Source: Pseudomonas abieticivorans
Lineage (GTDB): Bacteria > Pseudomonadota > Gammaproteobacteria > Pseudomonadales > Pseudomonadaceae
Reading direction: 5' to 3'
Length of the DNA stretch: 64,000 nucleotides
Assembly: GCF_023509015.1 (NCBI RefSeq)
Contig: NZ_CP094975.1
Span: forward strand, 4,891,501 to 4,955,500
Positions 1 to 8,048 of this stretch are shown here, one piece after another. Each line of letters opens with the position of its first letter. Within the stretch, counting starts at the first letter, position 1. A model generated the notes under the pieces. The model saw only the letters and a list, made by a program, of their open reading frames with translations, did no database searches and had not been told where the DNA came from. The position numbers and the translations under genes are program-made.

Positions 1-1
1 G

Positions 2-898
2 GTGGATCGCGAGGCACTGGGCGATGTGTTGCGCAAAGCCATGTACGCCGTCGAGCAGGCTCAGCAGGGGCGCCAGCCTTGGGCGCTGTACGATGCGGTG
101 CACGACAACGCCTACCGGCGCGCCTTCAACCTGATTTCCGATATTGGCCCGGCATTGGCGGGCGACCAGTTGAAGCTGGTGTTCCAACCGCGCTTTGCTA
201 TCCCCGACGGCACCCAGGTCAGTGCCGAGGCCCTGATCCGTTGGAATCACCCACGCTTGGGGCCGATTTTCCCCGACGAGTTCATACCGGTGCTCGAGCG
301 CAACGGGCTGATCCACGGCCTGACCCGTTGGGTGATCGAAACCGGGTTGCGCACCTTGGCCCAGTGGTCGCCGCAAACCGCTAGCAAGTTGTCGATCAAC
401 CTGTCGCCGCACGATTTTGACGGCCATGACCTGTGTGGCTTGATCCAGCGCGCATGCGTGGCCCACGGCATCGAGCCCGACCGTTTGGAAGTGGAGATCA
501 CCGAAGGCGAATGGTTGCGCTCCAACCCGCAGGTGTTGACCGAGCTTGCGCAATTGCGCGCGATGGGGGTGGACGTGGCCATCGATGACTTCGGCACCGG
601 CTACAGCAATTTTTCGTACCTGCACCAGATCCCGGCCAACGTGGTGAAGCTGGACAAATCGTTGATCACCGACCTTGAGCACAACCCGCGCCACCAGATG
701 ATCGCCCGTTCGGTGATCCAGTTGGCCCGCGAACTGGGTTACCGCACCGTGGCCGAGGGGGTGGAAACGTTCAAGTGCCTGCAATGGGTGCGCAGCTTCG
801 GCTGCGACGAAGCCCAAGGCTACTTCTTTGCCCGGCCGATGCCCGAGCAGGCGTTCGTGGCGTGGAGCCGTGCGGCGCAGTTTCCGCTGGCCCACTGA
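2..898 (+). CDS. GGDEF-EAL c-di-GMP phosphodiesterase, 3' part
   Basis: C-terminal part of a larger protein whose 5' end lies before the window; the frame is already open at base 2. The first ~50 residues resemble the end of a GGDEF domain (an [11 protein letters not shown] stretch followed by LYD). The remainder is an EAL domain with the expected signature residues: [43 protein letters not shown] and VAEGVET. All the canonical metal- and substrate-binding positions I can check are present, so cyclic-di-GMP hydrolysis to pGpG is plausible (family knowledge). Whether the GGDEF half is active cannot be judged here. It is followed by two REPIN elements. It belongs to none of the neighbouring operons, which run on the opposite strand. 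Confidence 0.9.
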   Translation: MDREALGDVLRKAMYAVEQAQQGRQPWALYDAVHDNAYRRAFNLISDIGPALAGDQLKLVFQPRFAIPDGTQVSAEALIRWNHPRLGPIFPDEFIPVLERNGLIHGLTRWVIETGLRTLAQWSPQTASKLSINLSPHDFDGHDLCGLIQRACVAHGIEPDRLEVEITEGEWLRSNPQVLTELAQLRAMGVDVAIDDFGTGYSNFSYLHQIPANVVKLDKSLITDLEHNPRHQMIARSVIQLARELGYRTVAEGVETFKCLQWVRSFGCDEAQGYFFARPMPEQAFVAWSRAAQFPLAH

Positions 899-910
899 CG
901 CCCCCCCCTT

Positions 911-995
911 GTAGGAGCGGATTTATCCGCGAAAAGGCCGCCGCGGTGCATCAGGCATACCGCGTCGTGGCCTTCGCGGATGAATCCGCTCCTAC
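911..995. repeat. REPIN (paired inverted REP, GTAGGAGCGGAT family)
   Basis: Left arm GTAGGAGCGGATTTATCCGC starts at 911. The right arm is its near-perfect inverse and ends at 995. Each arm contains its own small palindrome (GCGGAT..ATCCGC). The pair is the usual form of mobile REP doublets in P. fluorescens. It sits in the intergenic space between converging genes (EAL protein and porin). Confidence 0.85.
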
Positions 996-1013
996 AGAGT
1001 GATACGTATGCCG

Positions 1014-1097
1014 GTAGGAGCGGATTTATCCGCGAAGAAAGCGGCGCGGTGTGTCGATGCTCCGCGGTGTGGCTTTCGCGGATGAATCCGCTCCTAC
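1014..1097. repeat. REPIN, second copy in tandem
   Basis: Same REP family and orientation as the element at 911-995, with a different central spacer. The right arm ends only 14 bases before the stop codon of the porin gene, so the hairpin may also act as a 3' end for that transcript. Confidence 0.85.
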
Positions 1098-1110
1098 AAG
1101 GGGCAATCCG

Positions 1111-2505
1111 TTAGAACGCGTACTCGACCGCCAAGCGATTCTGCCAGTAATCCTTCTCTTGCCCCGGCTGGCTTTGCAGGCCGATGAAGTCTGCCACGCT
1201 CAGGCCCTTGAGGTTGCCGCCGAATTTGTAGATGGCAAACGCCAGGTACTCGGACTGGTTGATGCTCGATGCACTGGCGCTGGCCTTAAGGTCCATGAAC
1301 GAGTAACGGCCGCCCACGAACAGGTTGTCGCGCAATGCGCCGTTGACGTCGAAGGCATAGGCATTGCCGGCGCCCAGGTCTTGGGTGCTGGTGAGGAACG
1401 GCTGGGCGAACAGGGGGCCGGAGCTGACGTTGTGGGCATAAGGGGTGACCAGTGCGCCATTGAGGTAGCTGTCTTTATCCGGCTCGATGCGGTCATACCC
1501 CAGGCTTGCCGTCAGCGAGTTGTGCTTGACGCCCAGTTGCAGGCCGTAGACACGGCTGTGCACCTCCCCGAGCAGTTCACGGCCATCGCCGTTTTCATGG
1601 AACGCCTGCACGCCAATGAACGGTTTGATCACCCCCTCGCGCTGGCTCAGTTGCGCTTCCACGTAGCTCAACTTGGCGTAGTCCTCGTAGTCGAACTGCC
1701 AGGCCTTGGCCTTCAACTGCGCAGTGCCCAGGTTCAGGCTGCGCCCGCCACCCACGCCCCAGAAGCCGTCGGTCTCTTGGTCATCAAGCCCTGAATACGC
1801 GTCGAAGTGGCTGTTGTAGGTGGTTTGCTTTTTGAACGAGTCGTCGATATAGGATTTGTAGCGATACATGCGCAGGGCGCTGAGAAAGTTGTCGTCGTCG
1901 CCGTAGTGCGCGTACACGCCCTGGAACAGTTGCGTGGCGATCCGCCAGTCGTAGGTGGAGGCAAAGGGCACGTCCAGTTCCTGGTTGCCGGCGACGATCT
2001 TCAATTGATCGTGCTCGTATTGCAGGTACGCCTCGCCCATGGCCGTCACGTTGGGGCCCAGGTAGCCATCGCGCTCGCTGGGGTCGTCGGCATGGCCGAT
2101 GCCGCGCTGCACGTAGCCGCTGAGCCCGGCGCTGAAACCGTTGTAGCGCGCGGTGGTAAAGCCCAACTTGCCGCCGTAGCTGAGGGTGTCCTGGGTCAGG
2201 CCCTTGGTGAAGAAGGAGTTGTGCGCCGAGTAGTACAGGGTACGGAAGTTGCCGTTGACCTTGCCCTTGCTGAACACCTCGCCCAGGGTGTCGGCATCGC
2301 CCGTGTCGGCTGGGGCCTCGATGTCGTTGAGAGTCGACGGCTCTTGCTGTTGCACAGGCTCGGTGAGGGTGCCGGGGCGTTGGTTGACCGCAAGCGCCGG
2401 GTCAATGGCGTCGCTTGCGGCCAAGGCGTAGGCCGGCAGGCTCATGGCCATGGCCAGCAACAGGTTGCGTGGGGTTTGCCGGGTGGTGCGCACGTCTGTC
2501 TTCAT
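1111..2505 (-). CDS. OprD-like outer-membrane porin
   Basis: 464-residue protein with an N-terminal signal peptide (hydrophobic stretch ending near ALAAS, residues ~17-30). A Gln/Glu/Thr-rich linker follows, then alternating amphipathic beta-strand sequence ending in the C-terminal Phe (VEYAF) typical of outer-membrane barrels. The stretch TQDTLSYGGKLGF and the following RYNGFSAGLSGYV resemble OprD-family specific channels. OprD proteins are substrate-selective channels for amino acids and small organic acids (family knowledge). It lies 151 bp downstream of a same-strand catabolic/ABC operon, so it may provide outer-membrane entry for that operon's substrate; that is inference. The ATG at 2505 has a purine-rich AAGAAGAG ahead of it. 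Confidence 0.75.
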   Translation of the reverse strand: MKTDVRTTRQTPRNLLLAMAMSLPAYALAASDAIDPALAVNQRPGTLTEPVQQQEPSTLNDIEAPADTGDADTLGEVFSKGKVNGNFRTLYYSAHNSFFTKGLTQDTLSYGGKLGFTTARYNGFSAGLSGYVQRGIGHADDPSERDGYLGPNVTAMGEAYLQYEHDQLKIVAGNQELDVPFASTYDWRIATQLFQGVYAHYGDDDNFLSALRMYRYKSYIDDSFKKQTTYNSHFDAYSGLDDQETDGFWGVGGGRSLNLGTAQLKAKAWQFDYEDYAKLSYVEAQLSQREGVIKPFIGVQAFHENGDGRELLGEVHSRVYGLQLGVKHNSLTASLGYDRIEPDKDSYLNGALVTPYAHNVSSGPLFAQPFLTSTQDLGAGNAYAFDVNGALRDNLFVGGRYSFMDLKASASASSINQSEYLAFAIYKFGGNLKGLSVADFIGLQSQPGQEKDYWQNRLAVEYAF

Positions 2506-2656
2506 TGCCGCTCTTCTTGGGTTAGGTCCATCCTGCGGGCGAACGAAGCCCCTGGCGGCCTGCGGGCAGGCAGCCGGTGACGTTCATCGCCGTGGGGGAT
2601 GAAGGATGTTGTACGGATGAGTGGGCAGTACTGGCGAGGCGTCAGCCCCTACGTTT

Positions 2657-4018
2657 TTATTGTGCGGTGGACCAACTGCGGACCTTGCCGGGGTTCAGCA
2701 GGCCGGCTGGGTCATAATCGTGTTTGCGCGCCAGAATGGCCGGGTCCAGGGCGCCGCCGTGCTTGCCGTCCTCCAGGGTGAACACGTGCGGGTCGTTGAT
2801 TTGCACACCGTTGGCGCGGTGCAGGGCGATTACCTGGTTCAGCCGTTCGGCCCCCTGGTAGCGCACCAGTGGCAAGCCCACGGCCACGCTGCGGCCCTGG
2901 ACGTCGCGGATGAATTCCAGGTGGGTCAGTACTTCGTCCGCTTCCAGCACTTGGCTCATGCGTTGCAGTTGCGCCCAGGTCTGGCCAGGGGCATAGGCGG
3001 TCTGCAGGTAGGTGAGGCTGCGGTCATGCTTGAGCGCGTGCAGGGTGGTGTGGTTCCAGCAATATTCGAGCAGGGTGTGGCCGCTGGCGGCGACTTCGGC
3101 GGCGCTGTGGTACTGGCAGATGCGCCCGCCATGGCGTTGCAGTATCTGCTTGAGCGGCTGTTCGGCCTGGGCCGCCAGGGCACAGATCAGCACGGCCTCC
3201 TGCGGCTGGCGAACGCTGTCCAGGGCATTGAAATAGCGCGCCACCGCGGCCTCGAACAAGGCGACGTTGCGCTTGGTGATGCTGGGGGTGGTGGCCAGTT
3301 CTTCGGCGCAGGCAAAGGCCGCCTCGGTGCTGTCGAACCCCAGCAGGTATTCGTCCCAGTGCTGGGCCGGTGCCAGGGCAATTTCCAGCTCCAGCACGAT
3401 GCCGTTGGTACCATACACATGGTTGAGTTGCATCACTTCGGGGGCGCGTAGCTCGACGATGCGTGGTGGGTATTCCAGGGTCATGACCCGCGCGCCGAGC
3501 ACCGTGCCGGTCGCCGCCAGTGGGCCGTAGTTGATCGAGCCGATGCCGCCGAACCCACCGCCGAACAGCCCGCCCAGGGTGGCGATGCGGTAGGTGGACG
3601 GCATGCAGCGCAGCTCCCAGCCTTGTGGGCGCAGTAGGTCTTCCAGGGCTGCCAGGCGAATGCCGCACTGGGCCCGGGCGACGCCGTCGCGCACCCAGCG
3701 CACTTGGTCCAGGGCCGTCAGTTCGACCACCAGGCCGCCGTGCAGGGGCACCGCCTGGCCATAGTTGCCGCTGCCGCCACCGCGCAAGGTCACCGGCACG
3801 CCATGTTCGGCGCAGGCGCTGACGATGCTCAGCAATTCGGCTTCGCTGCGCGGGCGCACGCCCAGGTCGGCCAGGCATTCGGCCAGGCTGTCTTTCAAAA
3901 TGGGGCTGAACCAGTGGAAGTCCTTGGACAGGCGCTTGAGTTGCATGGGCGCGGTGATCCATTCAAGGTCCGGCAGGGCTTGGCACAGGGTCTGGATGCG
4001 GTGGGTCAAGTCGGTCAT
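2657..4018 (-). CDS. FAD-binding PCMH-type oxidoreductase
   Basis: About 453 residues. The N-terminal half carries a FAD_binding_4 (PCMH) fold: RPRSEAELLSIVSACAEHGV, then VTLRGGGSGNYGQAVP for the flavin pyrophosphate, and GGLFGGGFGGIGSINYG. The C-terminal half is FAD-oxidase-like and ends GLLNPGKVRSW, a motif common in glycolate/lactate-type FAD-linked dehydrogenases. The substrate is unknown. The reading frame continues upstream to an ATG at 4054 that overlaps the permease stop as ATGA. I prefer the ATG at 4018 because an AAGGTAA Shine-Dalgarno precedes it, but coupling from 4054 is possible (465 residues). It is the last gene of the ABC operon. Its role is probably oxidation of the imported compound or a breakdown product (inference). 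Confidence 0.8.
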   Translation of the reverse strand: MTDLTHRIQTLCQALPDLEWITAPMQLKRLSKDFHWFSPILKDSLAECLADLGVRPRSEAELLSIVSACAEHGVPVTLRGGGSGNYGQAVPLHGGLVVELTALDQVRWVRDGVARAQCGIRLAALEDLLRPQGWELRCMPSTYRIATLGGLFGGGFGGIGSINYGPLAATGTVLGARVMTLEYPPRIVELRAPEVMQLNHVYGTNGIVLELEIALAPAQHWDEYLLGFDSTEAAFACAEELATTPSITKRNVALFEAAVARYFNALDSVRQPQEAVLICALAAQAEQPLKQILQRHGGRICQYHSAAEVAASGHTLLEYCWNHTTLHALKHDRSLTYLQTAYAPGQTWAQLQRMSQVLEADEVLTHLEFIRDVQGRSVAVGLPLVRYQGAERLNQVIALHRANGVQINDPHVFTLEDGKHGGALDPAILARKHDYDPAGLLNPGKVRSWSTAQ

Positions 4019-4050
4019 GACATTACCTTGGGCAGTAAGGGAGGGCGGGT

Positions 4051-4869
4051 TCATTGGTCACGCTGCGCTTCGCTGTCGTGCCAATGGCCGATGGCTTTTT
4101 GCGACAGCAACGACATGCCGGCGAACAGCGCGATGCCGGCCAGGGAGATCAACAGCAAGGCTGCAAACATACGTGGGATGTTCAATTGAAAGCCGGCCTG
4201 GAGGATCTGGTAGGCAAGCCCGGTGTTGGCGCCGCCGGTGCCGGCGACGAACTCGGCCACCACCGCGCCGATCAGCGCCAGCCCGCACGAGATGCGCAGG
4301 GCAGCAAAGAAATACGGCAACGCGGTGGGCACCCGCAGGCGCATCAGCACCTGCAAGCGGCTGCTGCGGCGCAGCTTGAAATAGGCCAGCAAGCCGGGCG
4401 ATACGCTGCGCAGGCCAAGGGCGGTGTTAGAGATGATCGGGAACACCGCCATCAGCGTCGAACACACCACCATGGCCAGCGTGGTGTCGCGCACCCAGAT
4501 GATGATCAGCGGCGCGATGGCCACGATCGGCGTCACTTGCAGCAGCACCGCATAGGGGAAGAACGCCACCTCGATCATGCGGCTCTGCACGAACACAAAG
4601 GCGATGGCCACGCCGATCAGCACCGACAAGGCGAACGACATCAAGGTGATCTTCAGCGTGAACAGCAGCGCCGGGCCCAGCACGTTCCAGTCCTGCACCA
4701 GGGTGGTCAGGGTCAGCCAGGGCGTGGGGATCAGGTAGCTGGGCACTTTCAGGGCCACCAGCGCCACTTGCCAGGCGAGCACCAGCAACAGGGCAATGAC
4801 GGCTGGGATAATGACGCGCTGGGCGCTTTCGCGGGCCAGCAAAGGGCGCGAATGAAGGTTAGTCGCCAT
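4051..4869 (-). CDS. ABC transporter permease (SsuC/ThiX type)
   Basis: 272-residue inner-membrane protein with about six hydrophobic segments, of the BPD_transp_1 family. The EAA-like cytoplasmic loop is near TALGLRSVSPGLLAYFKLRR with RLRVPTALPYFFAALRIS following. It forms the channel of an importer with the ATPase and binding protein encoded immediately upstream. The start at 4869 is fixed by the ATGA overlap with the ATPase stop codon (4869-4871). A longer open frame to 5103 is only antisense-style read-through inside the ATPase gene. The family includes nitrate/sulfonate/taurine and hydroxymethylpyrimidine importers. Confidence 0.9.
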   Translation of the reverse strand: MATNLHSRPLLARESAQRVIIPAVIALLLVLAWQVALVALKVPSYLIPTPWLTLTTLVQDWNVLGPALLFTLKITLMSFALSVLIGVAIAFVFVQSRMIEVAFFPYAVLLQVTPIVAIAPLIIIWVRDTTLAMVVCSTLMAVFPIISNTALGLRSVSPGLLAYFKLRRSSRLQVLMRLRVPTALPYFFAALRISCGLALIGAVVAEFVAGTGGANTGLAYQILQAGFQLNIPRMFAALLLISLAGIALFAGMSLLSQKAIGHWHDSEAQRDQ

Positions 4870-5699
4870 CAGAGGGGCTCCTCGCTGCTGGCATCGACCA
4901 AGTGCTGGTGCAATGCCATGGCGTATTCGCTGAAGCGCGCCGACAGGCGAAACTCGGCGGTGCGCGGGTAGGGTTCGGCGATATGGATGTCGGCCACCAC
5001 CCGGCCCGGGCGCGCCGCCATGACGATCACCCGCTGCGACAAAAACACCGCTTCGTGGATCGAGTGGGTGACGAACATCACGGTCCAGGCATGCCGCTGC
5101 CACAGTGACAGCAGGTCGCTGTCCAGGTGGTTGCGGGTGATTTCGTCGAGCGCGCCAAACGGCTCGTCCATCAGCAGCAACTGCGGCTCTACCACCAGGC
5201 CGCGGGCGATCGACACACGCATCTGCATGCCGCCCGACAGCTCGCGAGGCAGGGCTTGGGCGAAGCGCTCAAGGCCCACCCGTTCCAGGGCGATTTGCAC
5301 CCGGCGGTCGGCTTCGGCCCGTGGCACGCCGTCCATCTCCAATGGCAGGCGCACGTTCTTGCGCACGCTGTGCCAAGGCATCAGCGTGGCTTCCTGGAAC
5401 ACGTACGAGAGGCTTTTGCCGGTTTCGCTCAGGCGCGAACCGGGCTTGCGCCACAGCAACAGGCGCCCGTCGCTAGGCTCGATCAGGCCGGCGATCATCT
5501 TGAGCAGCGTGCTTTTGCCACAACCGGACGGGCCGAGCAAGGTGACGAATTCACCCTCGGCGATGTCCAGGTCCACCGGGCGCAGGGCCTGGGTGCCGTT
5601 GGCGTAAACCTTCTCGACCGACAAGGCCTGCACGGCCAATGGCCTGGCGTCGCTGGCAGGCAAGGGCAGGGCGGGCTGGGCCCGCAGCGCGCTGGTCAT
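4869..5699 (-). CDS. ABC transporter ATPase (SsuB/TauB/ThiZ type)
   Basis: 276 residues with every nucleotide-binding motif visible: Walker A GPSGCGKST, Q-loop VFQEATLMPW, signature LSGGMQMR, Walker B LLLMDEPFGALD and H-loop VTHSIHEA. The VFQEATLMPW and FGALDEITR combination is characteristic of the nitrate/sulfonate/pyrimidine subfamily of importers. The start at 5699 is set by an ATGA overlap with the stop of the binding-protein gene. The gene energises the permease encoded just downstream. A long alanine/proline-containing N-terminus (~25 residues before the core) is unremarkable. Confidence 0.93.
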   Translation of the reverse strand: MTSALRAQPALPLPASDARPLAVQALSVEKVYANGTQALRPVDLDIAEGEFVTLLGPSGCGKSTLLKMIAGLIEPSDGRLLLWRKPGSRLSETGKSLSYVFQEATLMPWHSVRKNVRLPLEMDGVPRAEADRRVQIALERVGLERFAQALPRELSGGMQMRVSIARGLVVEPQLLLMDEPFGALDEITRNHLDSDLLSLWQRHAWTVMFVTHSIHEAVFLSQRVIVMAARPGRVVADIHIAEPYPRTAEFRLSARFSEYAMALHQHLVDASSEEPL

Positions 5700-6685
5700 G
5701 GCAACACCGGCTGCTGGTCGATGAAGCGCGTGGTGTACATCTGCTCGAGCGGCACTTTGCCAGCGTCGATCAAGTGGTTGTCCACGGCCATTTGCCAGGT
5801 TTGCTGCATGCGCGCCGGGGTGATCACGCCGATGCCGCCAGCCTGGGCATCGCCGCCGCTGACAAGGCCTGTGCTGCGCAGTTTGGCCACCGCGTAGTCG
5901 AGTTGGTCTTCGCCCATTTGCGGGTTGGCCTGGCGGATCAACGCATTGCCGCCGGCCGGGTTGGCCAGGTAGTTTTTCAGGCCTTGCATCGAGGCCTGGA
6001 TAAAGGCGGCGGCCTGTTGCGGGTTTTTTTCCAGCCATTGGCTGTCGCAGGCGATGGCGTTGCCGTAGGGCGGGTAGCCGGCTTCGCTGAGCGCGAACAC
6101 CTTGAACGGCGCGCCGGCTTTTTGCAGGGCAAAAGGTTCGGAGGTCAGGTAACCCTGTTGCGCCACTTGTGGGTCGGCCATGAACGGCTGGATGTTGAAG
6201 GTGTACGGGCGCACCTGGTCATCCTTGAAGCCCAGCCGCGCCTTGGCCCACGGCCACCAGCTGGAATGGGCGGCGCTGGAGATCAATAGGGTCTGGCTGC
6301 GCAGGTCTTCTATTTTGGCGACCCCTGCGTGGGCGATGATCACGCTGGGATCATGCTGGAAGGTGGTGGCGACCATTTGCAGCGGCACCCCGTGTTCGCG
6401 GGCCAGCATGGTGCCGATGTCGTCGCTGATGATGCACTGAGCGCGGCCGGCCGCCAGCAGTTGCACCGGGTTTACCTGGGGGCCGCCCATTTGCACGGTC
6501 ACGTCCAGACCTTGCCGGGCATACAGGCCATCGGCCTGGGCCTGGTAGAACCCGCCATGCTCGGCCTGGGCATACCAGTTGGTGATGAAAGTGATGGGCG
6601 TGGCGGCCTGGGCCTGGGCGCCGGCCAGCAGGGCAACGGCCAGGGCGGTGGAACGCAAGGCGGCGGTAAGCGGGTGAACGGTCAT
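5696..6685 (-). CDS. THI5/NMT1-like ABC substrate-binding protein
   Basis: 329 residues with a Sec signal peptide (ALRSTALAVALLAGAQAQA, cleavage around residue 28). The mature N-terminus ITFITNWYAQAEHGGFYQAQ is the signature of THI5/NMT1-like periplasmic binding proteins. This group binds hydroxymethylpyrimidine-type precursors, but also sulfonates and other small organic ligands. A TSEPFALQKAG segment follows in the second lobe. The start at 6685 has AGGAG in front; an upstream in-frame ATG (6709) lacks one. It forms a complete importer with the two overlapping downstream genes. The ligand cannot be assigned from sequence. A nitrogen heterocycle is my guess from the neighbouring amidohydrolase, RidA and creatininase genes. 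Confidence 0.88.
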   Translation of the reverse strand: MTVHPLTAALRSTALAVALLAGAQAQAATPITFITNWYAQAEHGGFYQAQADGLYARQGLDVTVQMGGPQVNPVQLLAAGRAQCIISDDIGTMLAREHGVPLQMVATTFQHDPSVIIAHAGVAKIEDLRSQTLLISSAAHSSWWPWAKARLGFKDDQVRPYTFNIQPFMADPQVAQQGYLTSEPFALQKAGAPFKVFALSEAGYPPYGNAIACDSQWLEKNPQQAAAFIQASMQGLKNYLANPAGGNALIRQANPQMGEDQLDYAVAKLRSTGLVSGGDAQAGGIGVITPARMQQTWQMAVDNHLIDAGKVPLEQMYTTRFIDQQPVLP

Positions 6686-6712
6686 GGCGAACTCCTCGAT
6701 AGGCGGCACGGT

Positions 6713-7561
6713 TCAGCGTTGGGTCTGGATATGCCCTTGGTAGTGGCCACGGCCCCAGCTTGTCGCGCTGCGGGTCAGCCACTGCATGCGGTGCACTTCG
6801 CCGATGGCCTGGGCCCATTGCTCGCCCAGTTGTTGCAGCAGCGCCTGGCCTTGGGCCAGGGTGGCGCCGGTGGGGTCGCCGATCACGCCGCTGGGCCCGA
6901 AGTCCAAGGCGCACCAGGCGGCAGCCGGGCGGGTCGCCGACAGGGTCGGGCAGGGGAAGGGCGGCGGGAAGTCCGCCGCCGCCTGGCTCATGTCCACGGT
7001 GTCTGGCGCCAGGGCCATGATGATCGCGGTTTCGCCGTGGCCGGCGTGCATCGACAGCTGCTTTTCTTTGGCCGGGATGAAGCTCTCGTCATGGGGCACG
7101 CTCCAAGCCGAGCGGGCGATGATCACGAAGTCGCCGTGGCGCAGGCGCAGTTCCCGCGCGGCCATTTCCAGCGGCTGCGGCTGGCCACCGTGGGCGTTGA
7201 CGATGAGGAACTTGCGAAAGCCTGCGCGGTAGATCGACTCGCCGATTTCAATGATGGTGTTGAGCAGCAACTCGCCGGTCAGGGTCACGGTGCCGGGAAA
7301 GTGCAGGTGCTCATCGGACTTGCCGTAAGTGATGGGCGGCAGCGCGTAGGCCGGCACGTCTTCGGGCAACAATGCCATGGCCTTGCCCACCACGCCGGCG
7401 GCGACGATGCTGTCCACTGCGCACGGCAGGTGCGGGCCGTGCTGCTCCAGGGCGCCGGCCGGCAGCACGATTACGGTGTTGGCCTTGTCGGGCAGGCTGT
7501 CGATGGTGGTCCAACTCAGGTACGGGAGAAAGCGGCTGGCGGGGGTATATCCGTTAAGCAT
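6713..7561 (-). CDS. Creatininase-family amidohydrolase
   Basis: 282 residues with the creatininase fold signature. LPAGALEQHGPHLPCAVD supplies the Glu/His/Asp metal ligands. YGKSDEHLHFPGTVTLT, NAHGGQ and HAGHGETAIIMALAP are the other conserved blocks. Family members hydrolyse creatinine or act on formamide/mycofactocin-type substrates as metal-dependent amidases. The start at 7561 gives the usual family length; a frame open to 7690 would overlap the RidA gene. It is separated by about 27 bp on either side from the binding-protein and RidA genes, consistent with one operon. It probably opens an amide or cyclic amide in the imported compound (inference). Confidence 0.88.
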   Translation of the reverse strand: MLNGYTPASRFLPYLSWTTIDSLPDKANTVIVLPAGALEQHGPHLPCAVDSIVAAGVVGKAMALLPEDVPAYALPPITYGKSDEHLHFPGTVTLTGELLLNTIIEIGESIYRAGFRKFLIVNAHGGQPQPLEMAARELRLRHGDFVIIARSAWSVPHDESFIPAKEKQLSMHAGHGETAIIMALAPDTVDMSQAAADFPPPFPCPTLSATRPAAAWCALDFGPSGVIGDPTGATLAQGQALLQQLGEQWAQAIGEVHRMQWLTRSATSWGRGHYQGHIQTQR

Positions 7562-7589
7562 GGTGTGTCTCCATAATGGGGGTAAGGGA

Positions 7590-8048
7590 TCAGCGAAGGG
7601 GTAGGTAGGCGGTGGCTTCGACTTCCACCAAAATCTGTTCGCAGGGCAGCATGGCGCTGACCTCGACCACGGTGGACACCGGCGACGCATCGGGGAAAAA
7701 GCTTTTGCGCACCCGGCTGTAGTAGGGGAAGTGGTCCAGGTTGCGCATGTACTGCACCAGCTTGAACACGTCTTTCATCTGCCCGCCGGCGCTTTCCACG
7801 GTGCGGCGGATGCTTTCCAGCACGTACCAGCTCTGCGCCAGGATTGGGCCTTGCTTGAAGTCCGTGGAGAACTCGAAGGTTTGTCCCAACTGCTCGGCAA
7901 TGTGCGCCGGGATGTCGGCGAAACCGTTGACGATCAGGTTTTCAGCGGGGTTCACCGCGATCACCCCAGAGAGGAAGATGAAATCACCGGCACGGTGGTA
8001 GGCCGCGTAGCGGGCCAGGGGTTGGGCCAGAGGTTGGGCGTCGGTCAT
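7590..8048 (-). CDS. RidA/YjgF family protein
   Basis: 152 residues. The RidA/YER057c/UK114 fold is recognised from AGDFIFLSGVIAVNP, the Gln/Trp-containing QSWYVLESIRRTVESAGG, and the C-terminal SPVSTVVEVSAMLPCEQILVEVEATAYLP. RidA proteins hydrolyse reactive enamines/imines, and several relatives (e.g. RutC-type) act on aminoacrylate peracid-like intermediates in pyrimidine degradation (family knowledge). The insert between the two halves (LGQTFEFSTDFKQGPILA) makes it somewhat longer than the ~130-residue norm. The catalytic Arg typical of deaminase members is not evident (the position reads VVEVSAM), so it may belong to a non-deaminase subgroup. Start overlaps the amidohydrolase stop by 4 bp. 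Confidence 0.88.
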   Translation of the reverse strand: MTDAQPLAQPLARYAAYHRAGDFIFLSGVIAVNPAENLIVNGFADIPAHIAEQLGQTFEFSTDFKQGPILAQSWYVLESIRRTVESAGGQMKDVFKLVQYMRNLDHFPYYSRVRKSFFPDASPVSTVVEVSAMLPCEQILVEVEATAYLPLR